DNA from: Bimuria novae-zelandiae CBS 107.79
Taxonomy: Eukaryota > Ascomycota > Dothideomycetes > Pleosporales > Didymosphaeriaceae
Assembly: GCA_010015655.1 (NCBI GenBank)
Contig: ML976698.1
Location: forward strand, 453,885 to 517,884
Length of the DNA: 64,000 nt
Reading direction: 5' to 3'
Part shown: positions 45,563 to 57,734 of the stretch, one piece after another
How positions within the stretch are numbered: position 1 is the first letter of the stretch
How the letters are laid out: every line of letters begins with the position of its first letter
Notes under the pieces: model-generated
Database searches by the model: none
The model's input: only the letters and a program-made list of their open reading frames with translations
Told to the model about the DNA's origin: nothing
Position numbers and translations under genes: made by a program

Positions 45563-47360
45563 ATGGCCGAGCGCCCACAAGTCGGCCCTCCGGATCCGCT
45601 GTCAACATTCATGTCGCTGATGCTGGATGGCCTCGCACTCACTGCTCAGAAACGCGCTGCGCTGGAGGGGCATCTCAAGAAGTGGAGATGGCCTACCCAA
45701 TTCACGTCAATTTCCGCCATGAGGAACAGCCTGGAAACCGCGCCCGCCATATTGTGGTCGCACTCCGACAATATGGCCTTGGCTAAGCTTCCAACCCTGT
45801 GCAGCATTGACTCCATGCTCATTTACGAGGTTTTCTTTCCTAACCGATTTCACGAAGAGTGCAAGAGACAATGAGCGACTCTGGATGACGACCGCCTTGT
45901 ATTTGACTTCCAGGACATTCGAGACGTACATGAAACCTCTCCAGACGACGCTTTCACTTCAGCAACAGACAAAGTAGGTTCAGTAGACGAGATGCGCGCC
46001 ATACGAGAGTTCCACATTGCTAGGAAAGCGGCCATCGAGTACCTGCGCGACAACGCCCTGAAGCAGAAATTTGGGACATCCAATGTGACCGGTGCTGAGA
46101 TGATCAGGGCCAGGAATGCTCTTAACGAAGAAGGTTGGCCTGCGCGATTTCGGAGCACAGACTCATACAAAGTTGGCATTGGACCCTATATTGTACCGTT
46201 GCAGGCAGATATCTATTCCATATACGTTATCCGGTGCCAGAGCAAGAAGCGCGCAATGCGGTTGGACCATCCGGGATGTCTTTTTCCCAGGTGCGACAGC
46301 TAATTTCTGGCTGAAGATGCGCGTCGCATTACAGACGATAGCTAAACCGGGTCTTGAAGAGGAGCAAGAGCTGTGGCAAGCTGGCCAACAAGGCAAACTT
46401 CCGGAGTTCGCGCAAAAGCATGGCAAGACGCTTTACATGGCCAAACAACAATACGAGCATCAACTTGCCAAAGTCACGCCAGTCCAACCTTGGAAAAAAC
46501 GTGACGCACCTTCAGAACTACCTCTACTGTCCGACCCTAAACGGCCTCGGACCTCTGAGGCGGAATTGACTCTGCGTCAAGCGCATTATCTCGTCTATCT
46601 TGAGCGGAACGGAATAACATTCCAGGAAATCTCTGACCGGGGTCTCTTAGGACAATGTACCGCGCAAACCGTACAGGACATGTTCTATCAGATTCATCCG
46701 GCATGGATGCCTCACATGGAAAAACCGTGGTCCGAATTTGAAGCCTTCGTCTCCAGCCTAGGATTGCCGCTTGATTCGACGCCGTGGGAGCATGACTATG
46801 GCTCGCGCGCTACACCCGCCCACGCAATGCCCCTCGGAGTCCAACAGCCTACCTCTATCGTACAGCTTCCTGTCTCCAGCTCGATGCCTGGAGCGAATTT
46901 CGCATCTCCACAAGGATGTACTCCAGGACCGATTGCCGAGCGTGGTGCAGCGTTTCCCGCTCATCAGCATGCATTACCGAACTTGCCAATAAATGGCAGT
47001 GCACCTTCACCCAAGTCACTACCAATAGATCAGCCAAATGCGTACGGGACCCGGTATCAGATCGAGGCCCCAATCTCCGGCGGTTTTACACAAATGCCTA
47101 ATGCTCCGATCAGCCATAGTGGGCTTCTGTCCACAAGTGCAGGCCAAGTCGGAGTTGGTCCGCCCTTCCCACAGCCCTATCTATACGACACATCGAAAGG
47201 TGCTCCGTACGATAGTTCAGCTCGTACTTATACTGGCCTTGTTGCCGCTGGCACCACGGCTTTGCCTTGTAGAGAGAGCTACACACAGGCCAGTCTCTCA
47301 CACCATCCTCCGGACATTCAGTACGGATGGTCGCATGAGAAACGTGGTGGATCTCAGTAA
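45563..47360 (+). pseudogene. Unknown fungal protein gene, interrupted
   Basis: A frame opens at ATG 45563 (MAERPQVGPPDPLSTFMS), runs 103 codons, meets TGA at 45872-45874, and continues in the same frame to 46303 with protein-like, charged helical sequence (EFHIARKAAIEYLRDNALKQ). From 46116 a second frame runs to 47360, with EEEQELWQAGQQGKLPEFAQ, a basic patch (KKRDAPSELPLLSDPKRPR, a possible nuclear signal) and a long Pro/Ser/Gln-rich tail. No single intron with proper signals was found that removes the TGA and joins the frames. The TGA would be CGA before a C-to-T change. Either a degraded gene, a sequencing error or a complex intron pattern. Function unknown; a DNA-binding role is only suggested by the composition. 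Confidence 0.45.
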
Positions 47361-48376
47361 CAGCCTGCTGTACCCGTGCAGTATCCTTCTCCATACGCTG
47401 AAGTCCCCCTGTATCCCTCAATCCGCATCGATCCGAACCTCGAGTGGGCTGGTGCTGCCGATCATCCCCCAACAGATGGCTTGAAGTGGCTATAACATAA
47501 AACAACACGGAGTTTGAGGTGGTGGATAACAGTGGATTTGTCATTCGCTGATCATGGACGGGACAGCGAGGTGTTTTACGCAATATATTTCATTGTAGAC
47601 TAGCTATTGTAGACTGCAATTCATGGCTTCCACCCCATTCTCTTTTCATGTACGTACTACTAAACTTATTCGAAACGCTTCGAGCAGTCGTACCAAAAAT
47701 ATGGGCTTACTAGTTGTTGCGCATGTACGTCTCTAAACGGTCTAACTCAAGTGCATATGCGGAGTCCCGTGGCTATCCTGTTGGCCTTTTTCGGCACTCT
47801 GCCATAAGATTACCAATTCATATTGAAATTTTTGAATTCCTTCACTTTGCGACGTTGACAATCAGCAGCATTGGACGAATCAAAGAGACATACAAAAGGC
47901 AAAGCTTTCCACAACAGCCGAGTATATAATACTTTTTCGAGGAGACTGGTTTTAATAGCACCTTGCTTGCGGCCTTTGCAGACATAATTACAAACTTAAG
48001 AAAACCTATATCATTTTTCAAAAATTAAAGCAAGGCTAAACAATCCTCTTAAACGATGTCGCTTATATCTTTAGACTAATTATAATAAACGAGGCAGCGT
48101 AATATTAATGATGAAGAGCATCTGCAAATATTATCTGTGATACAACGGATTCTTCGTCAAGTAAGTAATGCGGGTGGTATTGTAAAAAGTCACCCCACAA
48201 TCCTCCCACTCCTCACACATGATGCAGCGCAATGACCAAAATTTTGATCAAAACAACGGTTCCAAATTTGTCATAACCAAAAAAGTTGGCAAACATCTCA
48301 TGCGCCTGGAGCGACCGACTTGACGATATCTTATATCGTCTCATCTTCTTGTAATAGGAGGTTATCACCGTTATAC

Positions 48377-48409
<33 letters not shown>

Positions 48410-48659
48410 AACGCCGTTTCACAGCATCAAATATGATGCTATGGGTTGTTCCCTAAACTCTATGCTGGTAGCGATTTATCACTTATAGAATTGAGTGGAT
48501 ACTCTCTGTGGGGTCTTATTGACTTATGCTGGTGATTCTAAACTCTACGCGGGATCAAGCCACGTGAGATGACTTGAAAGTATTCAAGTTGCCTTATTCT
48601 CCTTTTCTGGCTTCATTACACTTTCTGCTAAGCCTACGTATCTAAATGATAATTAGCCC
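47361..48659. other. Intergenic, moderate to low GC
   Basis: No recognisable gene. It contains a GAT microsatellite (48377-48409). The segment 48,430-48,690 ends CACCCATATAACACC and has TG..CA-like features of an LTR terminus, but no partner was found. AT content rises towards 48,700. Confidence 0.4.
48377..48409. repeat. GAT trinucleotide microsatellite
   Basis: About eleven uninterrupted GAT units. The minus strand reads as a His-coding run in an otherwise meaningless frame. Confidence 0.9.
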
Positions 48660-49509
48660 CACCAAACTAATCACCCATATAACACCACCTTTTCTATTAA
48701 CAACGCTTCGTTAATACAAGTAATTATAAAATAGGTATATAAATTACTATTATAGATTTTAATTTTAATATTTTTTCTAGTTAGTGCGTAGCTATACAAG
48801 CCTATAATATTGCGTAATTTACGCTATTTATACGCGTTAATAGTCACGCGCCGCACTACGCTACTTTTAATATTTATAATAACTATTGCTAAATTAAGGG
48901 AGTTTCGTTACTAACTAAATTATTAAAAAAATATATCTTATTATACGCACGCGCTTAAGAAATAATATTTTAAATTTTATACCTTAATAGTAATACCTAG
49001 CCTCTAAATAAGTAATAAATATAAAGCTTTGTTACACGAAATCTACCCGTTAATATAATTATTAATAAAAAATTAAAACACTATATACTATTACTACTAC
49101 TTTCAAATAAATACGCGCGGTTTTAAAACTATTTAAAGTTATTTAAATACTTCGTAATATACGCGCTAAAGATATATAAAATATAAATAATACTAGAATA
49201 GTCCTAAGTATATACACTACCTCTAGGGTGCTTGCATTAACCTTTAAGAAAAAAACGTATATAAGATTTTTTAAGAAATCGCGAATAGGTCTTAATAATT
49301 AATTTTTTTTAATAAGGCGGAAACTGTACTACGCCATTAACTTTAAAAGTTAAAACTTATAAATAATATAGTTTTTAGTAGAATTAGTACCTATTTAGCT
49401 ATATACAACCTTTAAAATAAATAAATACTAAAAAATATGGGTACTAGGTAGCTATAGTATAGATATATTCTAGAGATAGTACTTAATACTTAGTAATATT
49501 AACTTTGCT
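48660..49509. other. AT-rich RIP-mutated relic
   Basis: Sequence almost lacking CA/TG, no readable frame, no repeat ends recognised. It lies between the gene island and the Gypsy element. Confidence 0.5.
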
Positions 49510-49973
49510 TATTACGAGCTCAAGGAACCTAGACCGTGGCACCACCATAACTAATAATGGATAGAGGGAGGTGGATAACGCTGTACTATAGCTAGCTTGC
49601 GAGGACTCGCGGGGCCGCTTAGGTCAGCAGGGGTTACGTGATCACGATCCGTCAAGAACTAGCTTTAATGCCAGATTAAAGATAATCTGCTAAGGACGAG
49701 GGCAATTATTAGATTACCTAGGAAAAAAATAGACTAGTATATAGTGTAATAGTTCTCTTATTATTATTTCCTTTTCTATAGTTAACTTATATATCTTCTA
49801 CACGAGTACGTTCTTTATATAGACTAATAGTTATCTTATTTATTATAAGATTAGATTGTACAGCCATGCGCTAAGTTATTATATTAACTTATACTACTAA
49901 ATAATTTATAAAGCCCTACTTCTACCTTACTACCTTAACCTAGATTAGACTAAGGTGTAAGCGCCCTATAATA
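49510..49973 (+). repeat. 5' LTR of the Gypsy element
   Basis: It begins TATTACGAGCTCAAGG (originally probably TGTTACGAG) and ends GCGCCCTATAATA. The stretch 49,530-49,670 keeps more GC than the 3' copy (for example GACTCGCGGGGCCGCTTAGG against GACTTGCGGGGCCACTTAGA), so this LTR was hit less by RIP there. Confidence 0.8.
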
Positions 49974-50299
49974 CTTTAATTACCTTATAGTATAATAGCT
50001 AGACTAAGTATAATCCTAGCTACCCTAGTAATTAAGCTTATTACTACCCTAAGCCCCTTAGCTCCTACGGCCAAGAATTTAGTCGCTTAGCAAGTAAAGT
50101 AAATTAAGGAACTATAAAAGCTTATAAAATAATTAATTAGTTAAGTTATAATAACCCTTAAATATTAACCTAAGATAACCTTACCTAATCCTTATAATAA
50201 ATAAAAGGGGCCAGGAACATTCCTTACTAAAATAGAGTTATATATTTACTATAATTAAAAACAGTTCCTAACGGAATAGGATTAGATCCTGGTGATAGG

Positions 50300-53200
50300 T
50301 ATAAATATAAAGGGTAAGGCCGACTAATAGATGCACCTTATAACAAAAGTAATACTTAGAGCATGATGGCGACCTGGATAGGTGCGAAGAGTACGTAAAG
50401 GAAGCCTTTGCTAACTAGAATACGTTTAAGAAAGCCCTAGATAAGATATTTAGCACTATTAATAAAGAGTATTAGGCTAAACTATAGCTATAACGTTTAT
50501 AATACACAAAGTTAGTTAATAATTATACAACTATGTTTAAGTAGCTTTAATCTCTAATTAACTAGGATCAGTTGCTATTTATAGTTATATACTATAATAG
50601 CTTAAAGAAAGAAGTTAAGGACATGCTAGTTTATATCTTAAGAGCTATTTAACTAAAAGAACTATAAACTAATACCTAATAAGCTAATAATTAACTTTAG
50701 AAACAACGTTAGGAATGCAGGGATGAAAGATAAAAATTTATAAAAAAGAAAAGTTTTATCCTTATCTACCTAAAATAAGATTTAGATAAAGATATTATCA
50801 TAACTAATAAAGTCCGCTGGCACAAGAAACAGGCTAATAAAAATAAGAAGCCCAAATAGATTAAGTAAAATAAGAGTGCTATCTTTCTTAAGGAAAAATA
50901 GTAATAATTTAAGAATAAAGCATATTTTTACTGCAGAGAATAAGGGCACTTAATAAAAAACTATAAAAAAATAAAGGATAGAGGTTAATATAACTAACCT
51001 TCTTAATGTAGTAATAGCTACGTTTATCCTAGCTATAGAAGAGGAGGACCTTATATAGGAGATCCCTAACCTAATAGGGCAGGCAGAAGAATAGATAGTT
51101 CTATAAAAATATAAAATCTTTAGCTAACTAGTAAACAGGATATGCTAGGTATATAATAGTAGAATATATTACCTACTTTAGTGTATAAAAAAATAATCGT
51201 GCAAGGACCCTATGCTTAGAACGCTTACTAGCTAGTAAAGAAACTATAAGGAGTCCTAGCACGCTACCTATATTAAATTATAATAGTTAAATAATATACG
51301 CAAGCGGAATAGTAGTAATGCATAAAGAAAGAATATTAGTAATATTATAAAGAATAAGCTAAAGTAGCTTATATCCCTAAAGAGTTAGATAACTATTAGT
51401 TAAATAAGGATTAGTGTAAAGTACCTAATAACTAACACGAACACTTTCTACTCTACTAGATAAAATATTATAAGTAGAATAGTTAGCATAAGTGCTTTAA
51501 GAATACTTGCAATATCTATACTTAATAAAAGCACGTAACTAGATAGTTTCTATAAGACATAGACCCTCGCAATCCTAAGGACGTTATAAAAGTAACCTAA
51601 ATAAGATAAGAAAAACCTTACTTATTTATTTTATAAAATAAGTGTTGTCCTTAGTGCTTTATATATTTAAGTTTACATGAGGAAGTAGCTTTCTCTAAAA
51701 ACTAATTAAGTTATTATAAGCTTATAATACACGAGTGCCTAACTCTAAATTACTTTTAGCAGGGAATTTTAAGAGTATATAAAGCTAATAGGATAAGAGA
51801 GGCCTATAAGCTATACTATTAATAATATAAGTAGTATAAGAACTAAGAAGTTTTAAAGTTAGTATAAATTAAAAATTAGATCTAGGACACTATAGGTGCA
51901 GATAGCAAGCCTAAGAATTTAAAAAACTAAAACGTTACTAGGTAATAAGCTATACTAGTAATAGTACTATCCTTATAGCTTATTAAGCGGACACTAACAG
52001 GGTAGAAGAAACCTTAATTAAGACTATTATAATATATAGGTGTTATATAAAGGTACTTATTAACTTAGAGGTAGACACGTATCTAATATCCTTAAAAGTA
52101 GCTAAGAAATACGATAGACCCTATTATAATAAGAGAATACTATTATTAATGAGACTTATAGAAAGGACTTAATTATGAGGATATAATAATATTTAGCTAC
52201 GCCTAGAAACAGCGCTAGTATAAGTTAATATTAAAGGCTTAGAAAGCTAGTATCTATTTATTATCGCAGAGATAGGTGATATAGAAGCTATTATTAGATA
52301 TGATTAGCTTAAACTATATAATCTATAAATAGATTGGATAGCAAGGACGATCTTATCTAAGAATCCGCCAGTAATAGCCTAAGGGGACCCTCGGCAGAAG
52401 GGAGCCCTCTAGGAACCTTAAGAGAGAAAGGAGAACCACGCACCTATAATAAAAAAGATATTAACCTATATAATAAATAGATTCCTTAAGTGGTACCTAA
52501 AGCAGGTACGCTACCTATAGATTAAATTAGCTAAAATAGCTAATAAAAACCCTAGTTTACTAGTAGAGTACTAAGAGTTTATAAACTTATTTAAAAAATA
52601 TAATAAGACTATCTTGCCTAAATACTAAGCGTAGGATTACAAGATACTACTAGTAAAAAGAGTAAAACTATAACAAGAGTGCCTATAACCTTTTACCTAT
52701 AAGAAAAAAAAAGGCTTAAAAGCTATTAAAGAAGAATCTCTGCTCTAAGAAATATAGGTCTAGTTAGAGCCTTACAGCTTTTCCTATACTCTTTATGTCT
52801 AAGAAATATGGCTAGTTATAACTCTATATAGATTATAAATAGCTAAACGCCGTAATAATTAAGAACTACTACTTATTACTACTAATAATAGAGCTTATAG
52901 ATTAACTCTAAGGAGTCAAGTAGTTTACTAAGTTTAATATTTAGGATAAATTCTAAAGGATACGAATTATAAAAGAATATAAGTAAAAGATAGCCTTTTA
53001 TACACGATATAGCCTTTTTAAATATATAGTTATGCTAATACGGCTAATAAATATCCTAGCAACCTTTTAGGAGCTTATAAATCAGGTACTATATAAATAC
53101 CTAGACGTATTCTGTACGGCGTACCTCAATAATATATTAATATACTCGAGCGGGACACTAGAAGAACATAAAGAACACGTTCGCAAAGTGCTGCGAAAGT

Positions 53201-54960
53201 TACAAGAACATCGTTTGCTCCTACACCCTAAGAAATACGAGTTCCATGTCACGGAAATAGAATATCTAGGATTTGTTATATCCTAAAAAGGTATTAAAAT
53301 AGACTTAAAAAAGATTATAATAATAAACGAATAGCTACTACTAAAATTAATAAAAGATATTTACTCTTTTTTAGGCTTCGCTAACTTCTACTATAAATTT
53401 ATTAAAAACTACATAAAGGTTACCGCTCTACTAATAGAACTTACAAAAATAAGAAAATAGCAATCTCTATAAGAGGAAAAAAAAGAACTATTAAATAACT
53501 AAAGCGCCTATTCCTAACAGCACTCCTACTATAAATATATAACCTGAAGTGGTAGCATCGCATCTATACAGACGCATTAGACTATGCGCTAGGGGCCGTA
53601 CTACTACAAGAATGCAATAATATGAAGTAGAGACTAGTCTTCTATTACGTAAGAAAACTCTTAGGAGTAGAACCTAACTATAAGATCTATAATAAAAAAC
53701 TACTTATAATTATTAACTATTTTAAGTAATAGGAAGCATAGCTTAAGGGAGCTATATACTAAATAAAGAAATTTTTTTAACTACTTTAACCTTACGTGCT
53801 TTACTATAATAAAAAAGCTTAATTAATAATAGGCTAAATTGTTTAACTAAATAGTAAAATTTAACTTCCGCATTATATACTTGCTAGGAAATACAAATGC
53901 CGCGGTAGATGCACTTAACAGGCAATCAGATTTAGTAGAAGAGGATAATAGTAACTATATTATAATCTTAGTCTACGCGAAGAACAGAATCCTTTGCTAT
54001 CATAAAATATAGCTTACGCCTGCGCTAGACGCACGACGCGTAGACCTTACCTATTATAAATTTTTTATAGCTAACTTCTAGGACTATAGAAGGCTTATAA
54101 ATAATAATTAATATATATATAACTTTAACTAGGCTATAAAGTTACCTACGCGCGATTACTAAAATAGGGTGCTAATAAATAATTAAGTAGCACTACTATT
54201 AGTTAGAAGACTATATAAAGATAAGAAATAAAAATACCTAAAAATTATAAAAATAACGCGCTAAGTTGCAAACGAATATTCTATTTTTAGGCTATAATAG
54301 GTATTATAGAAGGTGCTAGGCAACTATTTAGTATATTATAAAAATAAGCTTAAGAGATATAAACCCTATAGCTTTTTATAACTACTATAGCTACGCCTAA
54401 GACTATAGTCTAGCGTAATTATAGACTATATTATAAAGCTCCTAATATTATTAGCACTAAGGAATAAACGCCCTTATAGCTCTATTTTAGTTATAGTAGA
54501 TCGCCTTACTATAGAATTAAGATTTATACTAATTAAGAAAGCTATATTAATAAAAGAATTAGCTTATATAGTAAAATAAGAACTTATATCTTAGGTTAGA
54601 TAACTAGATAAGTTTATTACAAATAAAGCTAAGATATTTATATCTTCGTATTAGACCACATTTACTACTATATTAGGTATTAAGTATAAGCTTACGACGA
54701 GCTTCCACCTAGAGACAAATAGACAAACGGAATAAACTAATTAGTTATTAAAATAATACCTCCAGATGTATATAAATAAGCTATAAATAACTAGGTTAAG
54801 CTACTACTAATAGCTTAACTAGTATATAATAGTGCAAGATTAGCGACTATAGGATACTCGGCATACTACGCTAACCACGGACACGAGCTAATAACTTAAT
54901 AAAATTTATTAGATATTAAAAGCATTGCAAAAGATATAGCTAAAAAAGTAGAACTTATAA
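50300..54960 (+). pseudogene. Gypsy gag-pol remnant
   Basis: Readable motifs: zinc knuckle YFYCRE-GHLIKNY, with two Cys turned to Tyr; the reverse transcriptase catalytic box reading YLNN at 53122-53133 instead of YLDD, both Asp to Asn by G-to-A; then IYSSGTLEEHKEHVRKVL and FHVTEIEYLGFVIS; RNase H YTDALDYALGAVLLQE near 53,570; and the integrase core ILVIVDRLT near 54,490. Many TAG/TAA stops and a lost catalytic box make it inactive. The stretch 53,100-53,290 is strikingly less mutated than its surroundings. Confidence 0.8.
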
Positions 54961-56138
54961 AGAACTTATATAAGTCGCTACGTAAAAGCATCGTCTAGTA
55001 AAACTTGCGAACGGCGAAGCAAGCAAATAAAAAAAGAATAAAAAAACTGATTTTTTAAAAGGGGAATAAAGTCTTCCTCTTATAAATTTTTTTTAAAATA
55101 ATATAACTAAGTAAAAATTTAAATGACTTTTAAAAAGGACAATTTAAAATCTAAGAGATTAAAGATCTAGTTAATTTTAAACTATAATTACTTATAGATA
55201 CACGTATACACCTAGTTTTCCATAAATCGTTATTAGAACTAGCACCACTAGACGCCAAGCTAAAATTATAACTAAAACTTAAAGATAAAAAGTATAAGAT
55301 TAAGGTAATTAGGAACCTACGAAAGATTAGAGGTTAGTATAAATACTTAGTAAAATAGGAAAGATAGTCAGAGAATCATAATACGTAGAAACTGGTATAA
55401 AACCTTACGAACTACAAGATAGCGCTGGAGAGATTCTATAAGGAATATTCAGAGGCGCTATAATTAGACCCGTAAGGAACTTAGAAAAGTTAAAGTATAT
55501 AAAAAAAATTAAAAGAAATAAATAAGTTAGCCTGTAACTAGCATAAGTTAAATATAGGTAGTAATAGTAAAGTTAAAGCAGAGACGCTAGTAGCTATACT
55601 TAAAAAAAAATTTAGAATTCTAGTAGTACGCTTTAACTTTTTTAACTCTTTTATTAATGTAATTTTTTTTAGCTTGCAATAATACTCCTTTTCCTTTATA
55701 GTAGCTAACGCCTCCTCTAGGTTAAGGACCTAATAATAGGTTTTATAAAGCTTAGTAACTATTTAACGCTGCTTTACCTGTATTTCTTAACGCTTAGTCT
55801 ACGTTAAAACTAGATTGCATTAAGCCTTTACCTAAATATAGTAAGTATAAAAACTAGTAAATAACTCTACTGCGCACTTTAGACCCTTTTCTTTATAGTA
55901 ACTATATAGAGTTAGTATTTTTACGTTCGTGTTAAAACTAGCCTTTATCTAGTCCTAGCGGTATTAGTTAGAAGATGTTTTTAAGACTTTAGGCATAATT
56001 AGGTAAGTAATAAAAAAAGTAAAAAGTAAACTTATAGTAAAAGCCTTAATAACTACTTACGCGCACGCACGCTAGCATCGCTATAAAATTATAAAATAAA
56101 AATAAGTATTAGGATAATTACTTTAAGTAGAGGGATAA

Positions 56139-56608
56139 TATTACAAGCTTAAAAAATCTAGACTATAGTACTACTATAACTAATAATAAATAAAGGGAGG
56201 TAGATAACGCTATACTATAGCTAGCTTATAAGGACTTGCGGGGCCACTTAGATTAGTAGGGGCCACGTAATTATAATCTACTAAGAATCAGCTTTAATAC
56301 TAGATTAAAGGTAATCTGCCAAGAACAAGGATAATTATTAAATTACCTAAAAATAAAAAATAAAAAATTTAGTATATAGTGTAATGTTTCTTATATTATT
56401 ATTTTCTTCCTTATAGTTAACTTATATATATTCTGCAGGAGTACGTTCTCTATATAGACTAATAGTTATCTTATTTATTATAAGATTAGATTATATAGCT
56501 AAGCACTAAGTTGTCGCATTAACTTATACTATTAAATAATCTATAAAGTGCTACTTCTGCCTTACCGTCCTAACCCGGATCGGACCAAGGTGTGAGCGCC
56601 TTATAACA
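56139..56608 (+). repeat. 3' LTR of the Gypsy element
   Basis: It begins TATTACAAGCTTAAAA and ends GCGCCTTATAACA. The last 40 bp (CCTAACCCGGATCGGACC) kept their GC, while the 5' copy is mutated there, so the two LTRs carry different mutation patches. Confidence 0.8.
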
Positions 56609-57367
56609 TTTCTACTTAATAGCGTACCTGGTAAGCGAGTGCATTACGTAAGCGAGTGCATTACGTAAGCGAGTGCATCACTATGTCAAAACCTTACTAA
56701 AATATACTATTAATAATAGTACAACGCGATGTCTTAACTACCTAATTAGCTACTATAATTAAAAGCCTGTATATAGCTTACGCTTAAGCTATTAAATAAA
56801 ATATAATACTACGTTAGTAACACGCTATAACTATTTATAACGATATTTAAAGCTTACTAAGTAAATAACGCACTAGAGGTACCTTTTAGTATAATTATAT
56901 TTTTAACTTTATAAATTTCTTTTTAATAGAGAAGCAGGTGTTTATTTAAGATTTATTTAACCTAAACGCGTAAAGATTTCTGTCCTAGCTTATTATAGTA
57001 GTAAATAAAGTTAGTTTTTTATAAGCTAAGCGTAACTTAAGAGTAGTTAGCTAAGAGTAAGCTATAAATTTTAATAAGTGTTAGCTAGAGCTTATAATAA
57101 TTTAATTAAAAGTATAACGATAAGAGAACCCTTTATAAGAATCCTAAAGTTATATAAGACTAGTTATAGCTTATAATAAATACTAAAGCTAAGTATAGTA
57201 TCCTAGATAAAGACACCTATATTTTTCATAAAACTGTCTTTATAATAGGTATAATATTAATAAAAGTAATTATTATAGGCTTTAAGCGTTAAAGATAGCT
57301 GAAAAGACTACAGTAAAATATTTAGAAGTAAATAATAGTTATTTAAGACATTAATACGATAGGGTAG

Positions 57368-57541
57368 TGTGGCACTTAGTCAACGATCAGGGAGCTCGAA
57401 AACAAAGACTATTAAGGAGAGGAAGCTCTACTAAGATGCTAAGCTATTTAGGGATTTAGAGAATCGCGTGCTTGACTACTTGGCTGCTTAGATTAACCCT
57501 AGCTAGTGCAGAAAGCTCTAGCAAGGTGCCCTTTTGCAACA
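57368..57541 (-). repeat. Solo LTR of the gag-only family, 174 bp
   Basis: Begins TGTGGCACTTAGTCAACGAT and ends TTTTGCAACA, flanked by a perfect 5-bp duplication GGTAG (57363-57367, 57542-57546). Moderately changed relative to the 18179 copy. It sits inside the outer pogo element. Confidence 0.85.
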
Positions 57542-57734
57542 GGTAGGCAATTTTACCCTTTAATATTTTTTAGGGTAGGCTGGTAAATGGGTTGGGTCGC
57601 AAGGACCACAGTTGGGTCTAACTAAGCAGAACACCAAGATTTCAAAACTTAAACTCTCTATAACTTTTTAAATATATGTGCTATACTTATGCAAACGTAT
57701 TACGAAGTGTATATATGTATATATATAAGTTATA

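Larger units (their letters stand above)
49510..56608 (+). mobile_element. Ty3/Gypsy LTR retrotransposon, complete but RIP-killed
   Basis: Two LTRs of about 465 bp (49510-49973, 56139-56608) enclose 6.2 kb. Differences between the LTRs are overwhelmingly C/T and G/A. Internally the order is gag with a CCHC knuckle (about 50,920-50,965), a protease region (about 52,040), reverse transcriptase (about 52,740-53,290), RNase H (about 53,550-53,800) and integrase (about 54,010-54,950); integrase after RNase H defines Gypsy against Copia. Flanks TTGCT and TTTCT differ by one base, so the target duplication is imperfect or the ends are off by one. Total length 7.1 kb is normal for the group. Confidence 0.85.

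Noticed and set aside
48430..48690. Solo LTR of a Copia element
   Set aside because: TG..CA-like ends and a CACCCATATAACA terminus are suggestive, but no second copy or target duplication was found.
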